A DNA stretch of 10,658 nt from an uncultured Clostridia bacterium (GTDB lineage: Bacteria; Bacillota; Clostridia; Tissierellales; Peptoniphilaceae), in contig CAMYBS010000033.1 in assembly GCA_947254025.1 (NCBI GenBank), positions 1-10,658 on the forward strand, read 5' to 3'. The position numbers were made by a program, and so were the translations under genes. Below, one piece after another: positions 1 through 6,530 of this stretch. The notes beneath the pieces are model-generated. The model was not told where the DNA came from, ran no database searches, and saw only the letters and a program-made list of their open reading frames with translations. The stretch's first letter is position 1. Every line of letters starts with the position of its first letter.

Positions 1-167
1 GATATGTATCCATTTTTTATTGATACTTCATAGCGAGAAAAGTGATTTTCATGAGTAGACCAGCAAGCGAAGGAAAACACTTCTTGCATTAAAACTTAAA
101 TTAACTAGTTGTGAACACAAAGACCAGTTCATAAAATAAAAATAAAATTTCTTATAAACTATAAACA
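1..167. other. Gene-poor leader; possible tail of an upstream gene
   Basis: No complete gene is visible here. Frame 1 is open for ten codons from the window edge and ends at TAG 31-33. Frame 2 is open to TAG 56-58. Either could be the C-terminal tail of an upstream plus-strand gene, and the sequence does not decide which. The rest, about 60-165, is A/T-rich without a convincing start or ribosome site. An imperfect inverted repeat (GCAAG near 64 against CTTGC near 83) is too weak to name. The plus-strand terminator that follows supports a gene ending upstream or just inside the window. Confidence 0.4.
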
Positions 168-196
168 AGAAGGCATCGTATGATGTCTTCTTTTTT
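168..196 (+). terminator. Intrinsic terminator of upstream gene
   Basis: Left arm AGAAGGCATC (168-177), loop GTAT and right arm GATGTCTTCT (182-191) form a 10 bp stem with one G-U pair, running directly into a six-T tract (191-196). This is a canonical Rho-independent terminator on the plus strand. It insulates the dlt-like operon, whose promoter begins 18 bases downstream. Confidence 0.88.
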
Positions 197-213
197 GCTC
201 ATATGCGAAATTA

Positions 214-242
214 TTGACAATCAACACATCTTGTGATAATAT
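214..242 (+). promoter_or_regulatory. Sigma-A-type promoter of the dlt-like operon
   Basis: The -35 box TTGACA (214-219) is a perfect consensus. A 17 bp spacer leads to the -10 box TAATAT (237-242), preceded by an extended -10 TG (234-235). The expected transcription start is near 249, only about ten bases before the ATG at 259, so the leader would be very short with the ribosome site at its 5' end. This also shows that the in-frame TTG at 214 cannot be the start codon, because it lies inside the -35 box. Confidence 0.85.
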
Positions 243-248
243 TGTTGT

Positions 249-254
249 GAGGTG
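249..254 (+). promoter_or_regulatory. Ribosome binding site deciding the adenylation gene start
   Basis: GAGGTG lies four bases before ATG 259. It selects that start over the TTG at 214, which would add 15 residues without family resemblance. The same GAGGTG four bases before ATG occurs at 7071-7076 ahead of the J-domain gene. Confidence 0.75.
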
Positions 255-258
255 TAAT

Positions 259-1737
259 ATGCTATTCATCGATCAACTCGACCGTATAACAAGTAAATAT
301 CTTGACAAAGTAGCCATCGTTGACAAAGAGAAGTCCATCACTTTTAGTGAGCTTCGTGCGAGGGCTATGAGTCTTGCAAGCGAGATACATAAGGTGCATC
401 CACAAACGAAGCGTCCCATCATGGTTGAGACTGACAGGCTACTTGAGACTATAATCTCTTTCTTCGCTGTTCTTTACAGCGGCAACTTTTACGTGCCCAT
501 CGATGCGGCCATGCCTCGTGAGAGGATTGAGACTATCAAAAAGCGTCTTGAGAGCACTCTAGGCATTTATCATACGAAGAACATTTTCGAGGATTATGCT
601 CTTCACTATGACTATGACCATGATTATGGCTGTGACGATCTTGCTCTTGATGATATCAGAGCTAAGATGATAGACACAGATCCTGTTTATGTTTTATTCA
701 CATCTGGCACAACTGGTGAGCCAAAGGGCGTTGTTATCAGTAATTTCATGCTCGTGGACTTACAAGATTGGCTAGAGAAGACGCTTAAGATAAACGAAAA
801 CGATAGGCTTGCAAATCAAACGCCACTCTTCTTTGATGCGTCGCTTAAGGAGCTTTGTCTATTTACTAAGACTGGAGCTACTCTATACCTTATGGATCCA
901 AAGGACTTTTTATTTCCTGTTAAGGTGGTCGACTACCTAAATGAAAATAGAATTACGGCCATACTATGGTCGGTGTCGGCGCTTAATATACTTGCAAATT
1001 CAAATGTTTTTGATATAGATAAACCAAAATATTTAAGGCTAGTTACTTTTGCTGGCGAGCAAATGAGCGCGCAAAAGCTGAACATCTGGCGAAAAGCTGT
1101 AGAAGCTGAGTACTTTAACCTATATGGACCGACTGAGGCGACTTGCGACTGCTGCTATTACAAAGTTGACAGAGACTTTCAAGATGATGAGATCATCCCC
1201 ATAGGCAAGGCTTGCGAGAATATGGAGGTCATGATACTTGATGGCGAGCGTGAAGCTGACGAGGGCGAGCTTGTTATCAGAGGTAGAGGCGTTTCATATG
1301 GCTACTACAACAAGCTTGACCAAACTGAGAAGGCTTTCGTGCAAAATCCACTAAACAAGGCATATAGAGAGATTGTTTACAGGAGCGGCGACTTTGTTAG
1401 AAGAAATAAGTTTGGCGAGATAGAATTTTTGGCTAGGAAGGACAATCAGGTCAAGGTCTTTGGCCACAGAATCGAGCTAGACGAGATAGAAAGACAGGTA
1501 TACGCCATGGGCATACACGAGGCGAGTGCTGTTTTTGATAAAGAAAATGAGATCATAATATTGTTTTACTCAGGAAAGGAATTTTCGAGGAAGGAGTTTA
1601 AGGACTTTATCCTTGAAAGGCTGCCAAAGTACATGCTTCCATCGAAGTTTGTGCACATGGATGCTCTTCCTAAGACGCAAAATACTAAGATAGATAAGAA
1701 GAGGCTTTTAGAAATTTATGAGAGTGGAGAAGTTTAA
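259..1737 (+). CDS. Amino-acid adenylating enzyme, DltA-like carrier-protein ligase
   Basis: Predicted to activate an amino acid with ATP and load it as a thioester on the carrier protein encoded two genes downstream; cytoplasmic. The 492 residues, close to the roughly 500 usual for DltA, carry the ANL-family motifs in order: A3 TSGTTGEPKG (148-157), A4 FDAS (192-195), whose Asp193 normally binds the substrate alpha-amino group, A5 NLYGPTEAT (287-295), A7 RSGD (375-378), A8 around 391-410, and A10 with the catalytic lysine Lys477. The FDxS form indicates an amino acid rather than a fatty or aryl acid. A by-eye pocket reading (D-A-K-V-T-A-L-C-D-K) does not obviously suggest D-alanine. First gene of the operon; its end overlaps the next gene by 20 bases. 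The symbol dltA is withheld because the substrate is uncertain. Confidence 0.88.
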   Translation: MLFIDQLDRITSKYLDKVAIVDKEKSITFSELRARAMSLASEIHKVHPQTKRPIMVETDRLLETIISFFAVLYSGNFYVPIDAAMPRERIETIKKRLESTLGIYHTKNIFEDYALHYDYDHDYGCDDLALDDIRAKMIDTDPVYVLFTSGTTGEPKGVVISNFMLVDLQDWLEKTLKINENDRLANQTPLFFDASLKELCLFTKTGATLYLMDPKDFLFPVKVVDYLNENRITAILWSVSALNILANSNVFDIDKPKYLRLVTFAGEQMSAQKLNIWRKAVEAEYFNLYGPTEATCDCCYYKVDRDFQDDEIIPIGKACENMEVMILDGEREADEGELVIRGRGVSYGYYNKLDQTEKAFVQNPLNKAYREIVYRSGDFVRRNKFGEIEFLARKDNQVKVFGHRIELDEIERQVYAMGIHEASAVFDKENEIIILFYSGKEFSRKEFKDFILERLPKYMLPSKFVHMDALPKTQNTKIDKKRLLEIYESGEV

Positions 1738-2437
1738 TAGAGTAGAGGAGCTTGAGATTTTAAAATCTTATGAGGGCTCCATCACAAACGATTACATGAA
1801 CACTTCGCTATATGAAGCTAATATCGATAGGCTCTACTACATAAAAGGCGATATGAATTTCTATGTCCTAATCAAAAGAGAAGGCTATTACAAACTTTAT
1901 TATTATATAAACGATATCAATGAAAAATTTGATGCGAAAGGAACTTTTGTGAGCGAACTCGTTTCTAAGGAAATGGATGAGACGCTTGAAAATCTTGGCT
2001 TTGAGCTATATAAGACAAGAGTGAGACTGCGCTTAAATCATAAGGAGCCTTATGAATCAAGCCGCGTGAATTATATGTATGATGCGGACTTCATATATCA
2101 TGCACTTCAAAATTTTGATGAGTACTCAGGTGAGAGACTTGACTTAGATGAGGTAAAGGAGCGCATAGATAAAAAACTTTTCATAGGCATTGACGGCATT
2201 GGCTTTATCGAGTTTAGCGCGGATGCGTTTAAGGACAGTATCGAGCACTTCTACATAGACCCGGCTAAAAGAGGCGAGGGACTCGGCACAGAGATCTTGC
2301 GTCATTATCTAGGAAGCGTGTCTAAGAAGAAGCGTGTCAATGTGTGGACTGATGAAGTCTCGAGAGCGATAAAGCTATACCATAAATTTGGCTTTAAAGA
2401 GGACGGACTTAAGTCCTACGTATATATTTGGAGGTAA
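1718..2437 (+). CDS. GNAT-family acetyltransferase, probably two-lobed
   Basis: A 239-residue cytoplasmic protein whose C-terminal half (about 155-239) is a GNAT acyl-CoA transferase. Motif A reads YIDPAKRGEGLGTEIL, with the CoA pyrophosphate loop RGEGLG at 185-190. Motif B reads AIKLYHKFGFKEDG (217-230). The N-terminal half (1-110) ends with a GNAT-like LENLGFELYKTR segment (91-101) but lacks the acetyl-CoA loop, so it may be a degenerate second lobe. The start ATG lies inside the adenylation gene, a 20-base overlap suggesting translational coupling; an alternative GTG at 1724 is possible. A GNAT is not part of the classical dlt operon. By context it may acylate the amino group of the activated amino acid or a carrier-bound intermediate, but that is inference. 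Confidence 0.8.
   Translation: MRVEKFNRVEELEILKSYEGSITNDYMNTSLYEANIDRLYYIKGDMNFYVLIKREGYYKLYYYINDINEKFDAKGTFVSELVSKEMDETLENLGFELYKTRVRLRLNHKEPYESSRVNYMYDADFIYHALQNFDEYSGERLDLDEVKERIDKKLFIGIDGIGFIEFSADAFKDSIEHFYIDPAKRGEGLGTEILRHYLGSVSKKKRVNVWTDEVSRAIKLYHKFGFKEDGLKSYVYIWR
2430..2434 (+). promoter_or_regulatory. Ribosome binding site deciding the carrier-protein start
   Basis: GGAGG, overlapping the last codons of the GNAT gene, sits eight bases before ATG 2443. It makes that ATG the start, not the in-frame TTG at 2428, which would place the first codon inside the ribosome site. Confidence 0.8.
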
Positions 2438-2442
2438 GACTG

Positions 2443-2664
2443 ATGAAAGAAAAAATTAAAGAAATCATCGAAGACGTCACTGGTGAAGCAGTTGAGGACA
2501 CAACAGAGATCATCGAAGAAGGCATACTTGACTCCTTCGACATAGTGACTTTAGTTATAGAATTAAATGACGCTTTTGGCGTTAAAATACAAGTTTCCGA
2601 GCTATTGCCAGAAAATTTTGCAAACGTTTTAGCGATAGAGAAACTAATTAAATCATTGCAATGA
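2443..2664 (+). CDS. Acyl/aminoacyl carrier protein, DltC-like
   Basis: A 73-residue acidic, helical protein, of similar size to the roughly 80-residue DltC. The phosphopantetheine site is EGILDSFDIVTLVIELNDAF, with the modified serine at Ser31; DSF replaces the common DSL. The sequence after it matches the helix II/III pattern of DltC-type carriers better than fatty-acid ACP. It is expected to receive the aminoacyl group from the adenylating enzyme and present it to the MBOAT protein at the membrane. The PPTase at the end of the operon is the probable activator. The start follows a strong GGAGG. The stop overlaps the start of the MBOAT gene in an ATGA, typical of co-translated partners. Confidence 0.9.
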   Translation: MKEKIKEIIEDVTGEAVEDTTEIIEEGILDSFDIVTLVIELNDAFGVKIQVSELLPENFANVLAIEKLIKSLQ

Positions 2665-4091
2665 GTTTTACAAGCTTCACTTTCATAGTATTCTTACTAT
2701 GTTCCTTTATTGTGTTTAAGGCTACTAAGTATAGGTGGCAGGCGCTTTTACTCATCTCTTTAGCTTATTATGCAAGCTTTAGTGTAAAGGCCTTCGTCTA
2801 CTTAATCTTTGTAATTTTAAGCACTTATTTTTCTGCCATTTATCTAGAGAAGCATAAGAATAAATTTATTTTGGCTCTCACACTCATTTTGAACTTTGGT
2901 ATGCTAAGCTTAGTTAAGTTTACGAGTGTCAATATCTTCGAAAACTTCATTCCGCTTGGCATTTCATTCTACATCTTCATGGCGAGTGGCTACGTGATTG
3001 ATGTTTACAGAGCAAAGTACGAGGCACAAAAGAACATCTTCAAGTACTCTCTCTTCGTTTCATTCTTCCCGCAAATGATGCAAGGACCTATCTCACGCTA
3101 CGACGACATCTCACAAGGTCTCTATAGCGGGGCAAGCGATGCAAAGGACATCTCTTATGGTCTTATGCTCATACTTTATGGATTCTTTAAAAAGCTTGTC
3201 ATTGCGGACAGGGCAGCAGTCTTTGTGAACAAAGTTTTTACTGAGCCAGATTTATATTCGGGCATCTTCGTTTTTATTGCAATTATATTTTATTCAATAC
3301 AAATTTATTGTGACTTCTCAGGCGGTATCGACGTTGCAAGAGGCGCAGCGTACCTTTTTGGCGTAAAGCTTGATCGAAACTTCAAAAGGCCATTCTTTGC
3401 GACAAGCCTTGCAGACTTTTGGAGACGCTGGCATACAAGCCTTGGCACGTGGATGAAGGATTACGTTTTTTACAGCCTTTCACTATCAAAAGCCTTCGTC
3501 TTCATCAACAAAGCTTCGAGAAAGCACCTAGGACGAAAGTTTGGTAAGTATCTAACACTTAGCATAGCAAGCTTTATTGTCTACTTCATCATAGGTATAT
3601 GGCACGGCGCGGGACTAAACTTCCTTGCCTTCGGTCTATATAATGGTACGATAATCAGCTTGGGACTTATATTCGAAGAGCACTTCAAGGCACTAAGAAC
3701 CAAAATTGGCTTAAAAGATACTTCACTTGCCTATAGACTAACAAAGATATGCTCAACACTGATGATAGTCTTTGTAGGAAGATACTTTACAAGGTCAGCA
3801 AGTCTTAGAGGAGCACTGCACATGATGAAGAAGACCCTTGTCGACAGAGCCTTCAGGTTTGCAGATACAGGTCTAAGTACACTTGACTACGCCATCATAC
3901 TTATCTCGCTTATAATCGTCTTCATCGTTTCATACAGTGAAGAAAAGGGCGTCGATGTCAAAGAGAAGGTGCTTAAGACCAAGACTAGCTACCTATGCAT
4001 GGGCCTTTTCATCTTCATGGCATTCGTAGCCTACTTCGGAGTCTTTGCGAGCGGCTTTACAAAAGTAGACTTTATATATAGAAATTATTAG
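2661..4091 (+). CDS. MBOAT-family O-acyltransferase, DltB/AlgI-like
   Basis: A 476-residue polytopic membrane protein with many hydrophobic segments from residue 5 to the C-terminus. Family motifs are visible: FFPQMMQGPISRYDD (135-149), the YCDFSGGIDVARG region (216-228), DFWRRWHTSLGTWMKDY (252-268) and GIWHGAG (312-318), where His315 matches the conserved MBOAT histidine. By family it takes the acyl or aminoacyl group from the phosphopantetheinylated carrier on the inside and passes it across the membrane. The ATGA overlap with the carrier gene and the DltD-like gene nine bases downstream reproduce the C-B-D partnership of dlt operons. The transferred group is not known here; family members handle D-alanine (DltB), acetyl (AlgI, PatA) and other groups. 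Confidence 0.9.
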   Translation: MSFTSFTFIVFLLCSFIVFKATKYRWQALLLISLAYYASFSVKAFVYLIFVILSTYFSAIYLEKHKNKFILALTLILNFGMLSLVKFTSVNIFENFIPLGISFYIFMASGYVIDVYRAKYEAQKNIFKYSLFVSFFPQMMQGPISRYDDISQGLYSGASDAKDISYGLMLILYGFFKKLVIADRAAVFVNKVFTEPDLYSGIFVFIAIIFYSIQIYCDFSGGIDVARGAAYLFGVKLDRNFKRPFFATSLADFWRRWHTSLGTWMKDYVFYSLSLSKAFVFINKASRKHLGRKFGKYLTLSIASFIVYFIIGIWHGAGLNFLAFGLYNGTIISLGLIFEEHFKALRTKIGLKDTSLAYRLTKICSTLMIVFVGRYFTRSASLRGALHMMKKTLVDRAFRFADTGLSTLDYAIILISLIIVFIVSYSEEKGVDVKEKVLKTKTSYLCMGLFIFMAFVAYFGVFASGFTKVDFIYRNY

Positions 4092-4099
4092 GTGATCAT

Positions 4100-5848
4100 A
4101 TGAATGAAAAGAAATTTATAAAGATATTTTTCATATCAATCTTAATACTAGCTTTATTGATAGCGGCTCTAAACCTTATAGTAGATCCGTTTAATGTCTT
4201 TGGCGACAAATTTACAAAGTGGTACACATACGACTTTACACAAAATCCAAGAACAGCAAAGATCGAGTATATCAAGGGCAAGGATTACCAAAATTTCATA
4301 CTTGGAGCGAGCGGTGCTTCATCCATACCCATAAAGTATCTAGAAGAGTATACAGGCAAGAAGTATTTCAATCTCTTTTCCTACGGTGCAGACCTTTATG
4401 TAGTGGAGAAAAACCTTGACTACATCCTAAAGAATTATGAGGTTAAGTCCATAATCCTGCCGCTTTCTATACCGTCGGCGTCGAAGTACAACGAGCCGAG
4501 GACATCACTAAACTACTACATGAATCCAGACGTTTCAGGCGAGAGCAAAGCACTTTTCTACTCAAGATACACACTCGCTAATCCGAGAAATGCCGTGGAG
4601 AAACTCATCAGCATGGGCAAGAGGTCGCACGTGCAAATGAATTTTGACGCCTTCAATATAGACGGCTCATACGACAAGAGCCAAAGAGACATTGAATACA
4701 TCGGTAGTGAAGAAGAGTACATGGAGGCGAGCGGCTTTGCAAAGGATTACTCACCTGTCAAGCTCAATCACATGGACGAGGCACTCTCAGCCATACGCCG
4801 CATGAAAAAGGCATGCGACGAGGCAAATGTCGAACTAACAATGATTCTTTGCCCAATGTACAAGGATGAGAACGCAAGATATGACAGAAAAGAGGTAGAA
4901 AAGTACTACGAAGAGCTTGCCAAGATCAGTCCATTTTGGGACTTCACAGGCACAAAGTACGAGAACGACCCAAGATTCTTCTACGACCCGTCACACTTTA
5001 GAAATGTCATTGGCAAGATGATGCTTGAGAGCATATATAAAGGACGCAAGGACTTTGGTAGGTACGTAGACAAGGTAGAGGCGCCTATTTACACAGACGA
5101 AAAGACAGACACAAGGAGCTTCTACATCTTTGAACTGCACCATGTCGACCCAGACCCTGCCAACGAGTACATCATAACAGAAGAAAAGCTTGAGAGCCTA
5201 ATGAAGTTTTTGAAGAAGAACAAGATAGAGACAGTCTCATTTAAAGATATATATAACTATGTCAATGGTAGAGGCACACTTCCAGAGAAGTTCTGCGTCT
5301 TGACCTTTGACGATGGTTACAGATCCAACTACACAATCGTCTACCCAGTGCTTAAGAAGTATGGCTTCAAGGCAAGCTACTTCCCTATAGGCAGGACCAT
5401 GGGTCTAGATAAGTACCCAGAAAGTGGAGAGGCGATGTTTGCTCACTACAGTGTAGAAGAGGCTAAAGAGATGACAGACATCATCGAGTTTGGCTCACAC
5501 ACATACTGGATGCATCAGTCATACCCGAACAAAAACTACACTTTCCGCAGAACAGCAAAGAAACTTCCAAAAGAGAGTGAGGACAGATACATTGAAGCAT
5601 TTAAAGAAGACACTGCGAAGTTCAAGCAGCTCTACAAGGAATTTGCATCAGGAGAGCCTCTAGTCTTTGCTTATCCAGAGGGCGACTACGACAAGCTTAG
5701 CGAGCTAGTCAGTGAAGAAGTTGGCTATAAGGTCACACTTGGGGTTAAGCCAGGCAAGAACTACATCGTAAAGGGTCTACCAGAGACACTGAAGAAGCTT
5801 AAGAGAGTCAACATAGACGAGAAGACAGACCTTGATCTGTACAAGTAA
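4100..5848 (+). CDS. Membrane-anchored DltD-like SGNH domain fused to a NodB/PgaB-type polysaccharide deacetylase
   Basis: 582 residues. A single N-terminal membrane segment (about 7-29) places the rest outside the cell. Residues about 45-320 form a DltD/SGNH-like domain with a nucleophile-region motif ILGASGAS (67-74; Ser71 the likely nucleophile) and the catalytic Asp/His pair in FYDPSHF (294-300; Asp296, His299). Residues about 340-582 form a CE4 NodB-homology deacetylase: LHHVDPDP (347-354), TFDDGY (402-407) with Asp404/Asp405, GSHTYWMH (465-472) with metal ligands His467 and His472, and FAYPEGDY (523-530). The five-residue His spacing resembles PgaB/IcaB poly-GlcNAc deacetylases rather than the four-residue spacing of peptidoglycan deacetylases. 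AGGTG precedes ATG 4100 by five bases. The SGNH half would finish transfer from the MBOAT; the deacetylase would strip N- or O-acetyl groups from the same or a neighbouring polymer. The fusion looks genuine because reading is continuous and codon use is even throughout. Confidence 0.85.
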   Translation: MNEKKFIKIFFISILILALLIAALNLIVDPFNVFGDKFTKWYTYDFTQNPRTAKIEYIKGKDYQNFILGASGASSIPIKYLEEYTGKKYFNLFSYGADLYVVEKNLDYILKNYEVKSIILPLSIPSASKYNEPRTSLNYYMNPDVSGESKALFYSRYTLANPRNAVEKLISMGKRSHVQMNFDAFNIDGSYDKSQRDIEYIGSEEEYMEASGFAKDYSPVKLNHMDEALSAIRRMKKACDEANVELTMILCPMYKDENARYDRKEVEKYYEELAKISPFWDFTGTKYENDPRFFYDPSHFRNVIGKMMLESIYKGRKDFGRYVDKVEAPIYTDEKTDTRSFYIFELHHVDPDPANEYIITEEKLESLMKFLKKNKIETVSFKDIYNYVNGRGTLPEKFCVLTFDDGYRSNYTIVYPVLKKYGFKASYFPIGRTMGLDKYPESGEAMFAHYSVEEAKEMTDIIEFGSHTYWMHQSYPNKNYTFRRTAKKLPKESEDRYIEAFKEDTAKFKQLYKEFASGEPLVFAYPEGDYDKLSELVSEEVGYKVTLGVKPGKNYIVKGLPETLKKLKRVNIDEKTDLDLYK

Positions 5849-5849
5849 G

Positions 5850-6482
5850 ATGATACAAGTCATAGATACATTAGCTCAAGACATATCTAGCCTAGAGATT
5901 AAAGGTACACTTCTTTTAAAAGTGAAGACAGACTCATCACAGCTAGAGGATTTTCAAAAGTACTTGAGCAGCACAAATCTTGCAGAGCTAGATGAGATTA
6001 AAAACGAGCAAGATAAACTTCGCTTCATAAAGACAAGAGGCCTAGTTAATATGCTTTTTGCGCATGATAATTGCGGCGCAGAAGCCATATGGAAGAGAAG
6101 TAAATACGCTAAGCCATATATAGAAGGCTGGGACAAAGACTTTAGCATCTCGCACAGCACAAAGATATCCATCGTGGGAGTGTCAGCAAGGCATGTGGGA
6201 GTAGACATAGAAGACATAGGGCGCGATATAGACCTAGCAAAGTTTAAAAGAACTGGTTTTTTGAACTTCGATGAGGGTGCTTATGAGAGTAAGGAAGAAT
6301 TCCTTATGCGTTTCACAGCCCTTGAAGCCTACCTTAAGTATATAGGCAGAGGTTTTTATCATGATGCCAGAGATATTAGCGTAAGGAAGGTTGATGGCAG
6401 TATAGTGATTGAGGATGGCAAAGTGATTAAAGCAGAAACGATTAGAGATGGTGACTATACCATTAGCATAGTTATGGGATAA
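5850..6482 (+). CDS. Sfp-type 4'-phosphopantetheinyl transferase
   Basis: A 210-residue cytoplasmic enzyme expected to move phosphopantetheine from CoA to Ser31 of the operon's carrier protein. Motifs in order: FSISHS (98-103), VGVDIEDI with the magnesium ligands Asp119 and Glu121, and FTALEAYLKYIGRGF (155-169) with Glu159 and Lys163. The first lysine of the usual W/F-xx-KEA-xxK motif is Leu158 here, a variation seen in some family members. The start ATG lies one base after the stop of the fusion gene and has only a weak ribosome site, so translation probably depends on coupling. An upstream in-frame TTG at 5832 would overlap the previous gene without support. A dedicated PPTase is unusual for a dlt-like operon, since such carriers normally use the housekeeping AcpS. 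Confidence 0.85.
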   Translation: MIQVIDTLAQDISSLEIKGTLLLKVKTDSSQLEDFQKYLSSTNLAELDEIKNEQDKLRFIKTRGLVNMLFAHDNCGAEAIWKRSKYAKPYIEGWDKDFSISHSTKISIVGVSARHVGVDIEDIGRDIDLAKFKRTGFLNFDEGAYESKEEFLMRFTALEAYLKYIGRGFYHDARDISVRKVDGSIVIEDGKVIKAETIRDGDYTISIVMG

Positions 6483-6488
6483 AGAATA

Positions 6489-6512
6489 AAACCTATCGAA
6501 ATCGATAGGTTT
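6489..6512 (+). terminator. Hairpin at the end of the dlt-like operon, weak or attenuating terminator
   Basis: Arms 6489-6499 and 6502-6512 are fully complementary (AACCTATCGA against TCGATAGGTT, plus one outer A-T pair) around a tiny A-rich loop. The plus-strand side is followed by TTTAGAAAAAAG, so only three T's follow and it is not a strong intrinsic terminator in that direction. Read from the minus strand it is followed by a T-rich run. It may weaken read-through into the metalloprotease gene, stabilise the 3' end of the operon transcript, or be a protein-binding palindrome. Confidence 0.5.
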
Positions 6513-6530
6513 AGAAAAAAGAGGCAAAAG

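Noticed and set aside
214..258. TTG start for the adenylation gene
   Set aside because: The TTG is the first part of the -35 box TTGACA, so it lies upstream of the transcript.
4096..4281. Minus-strand open frame opposite the start of the DltD-like gene
   Set aside because: Shadow of a strongly coding plus-strand gene; no ribosome site, promoter or recognisable protein pattern.
4219..4419. Plus-strand 66-codon open frame inside the DltD-like gene
   Set aside because: Out of frame with the real gene, no ribosome site and no family features.
5832..5849. TTG start for the PPTase gene
   Set aside because: Would overlap the previous gene without a ribosome site; ATG 5850 follows the stop by one base and gives a normal N-terminus.
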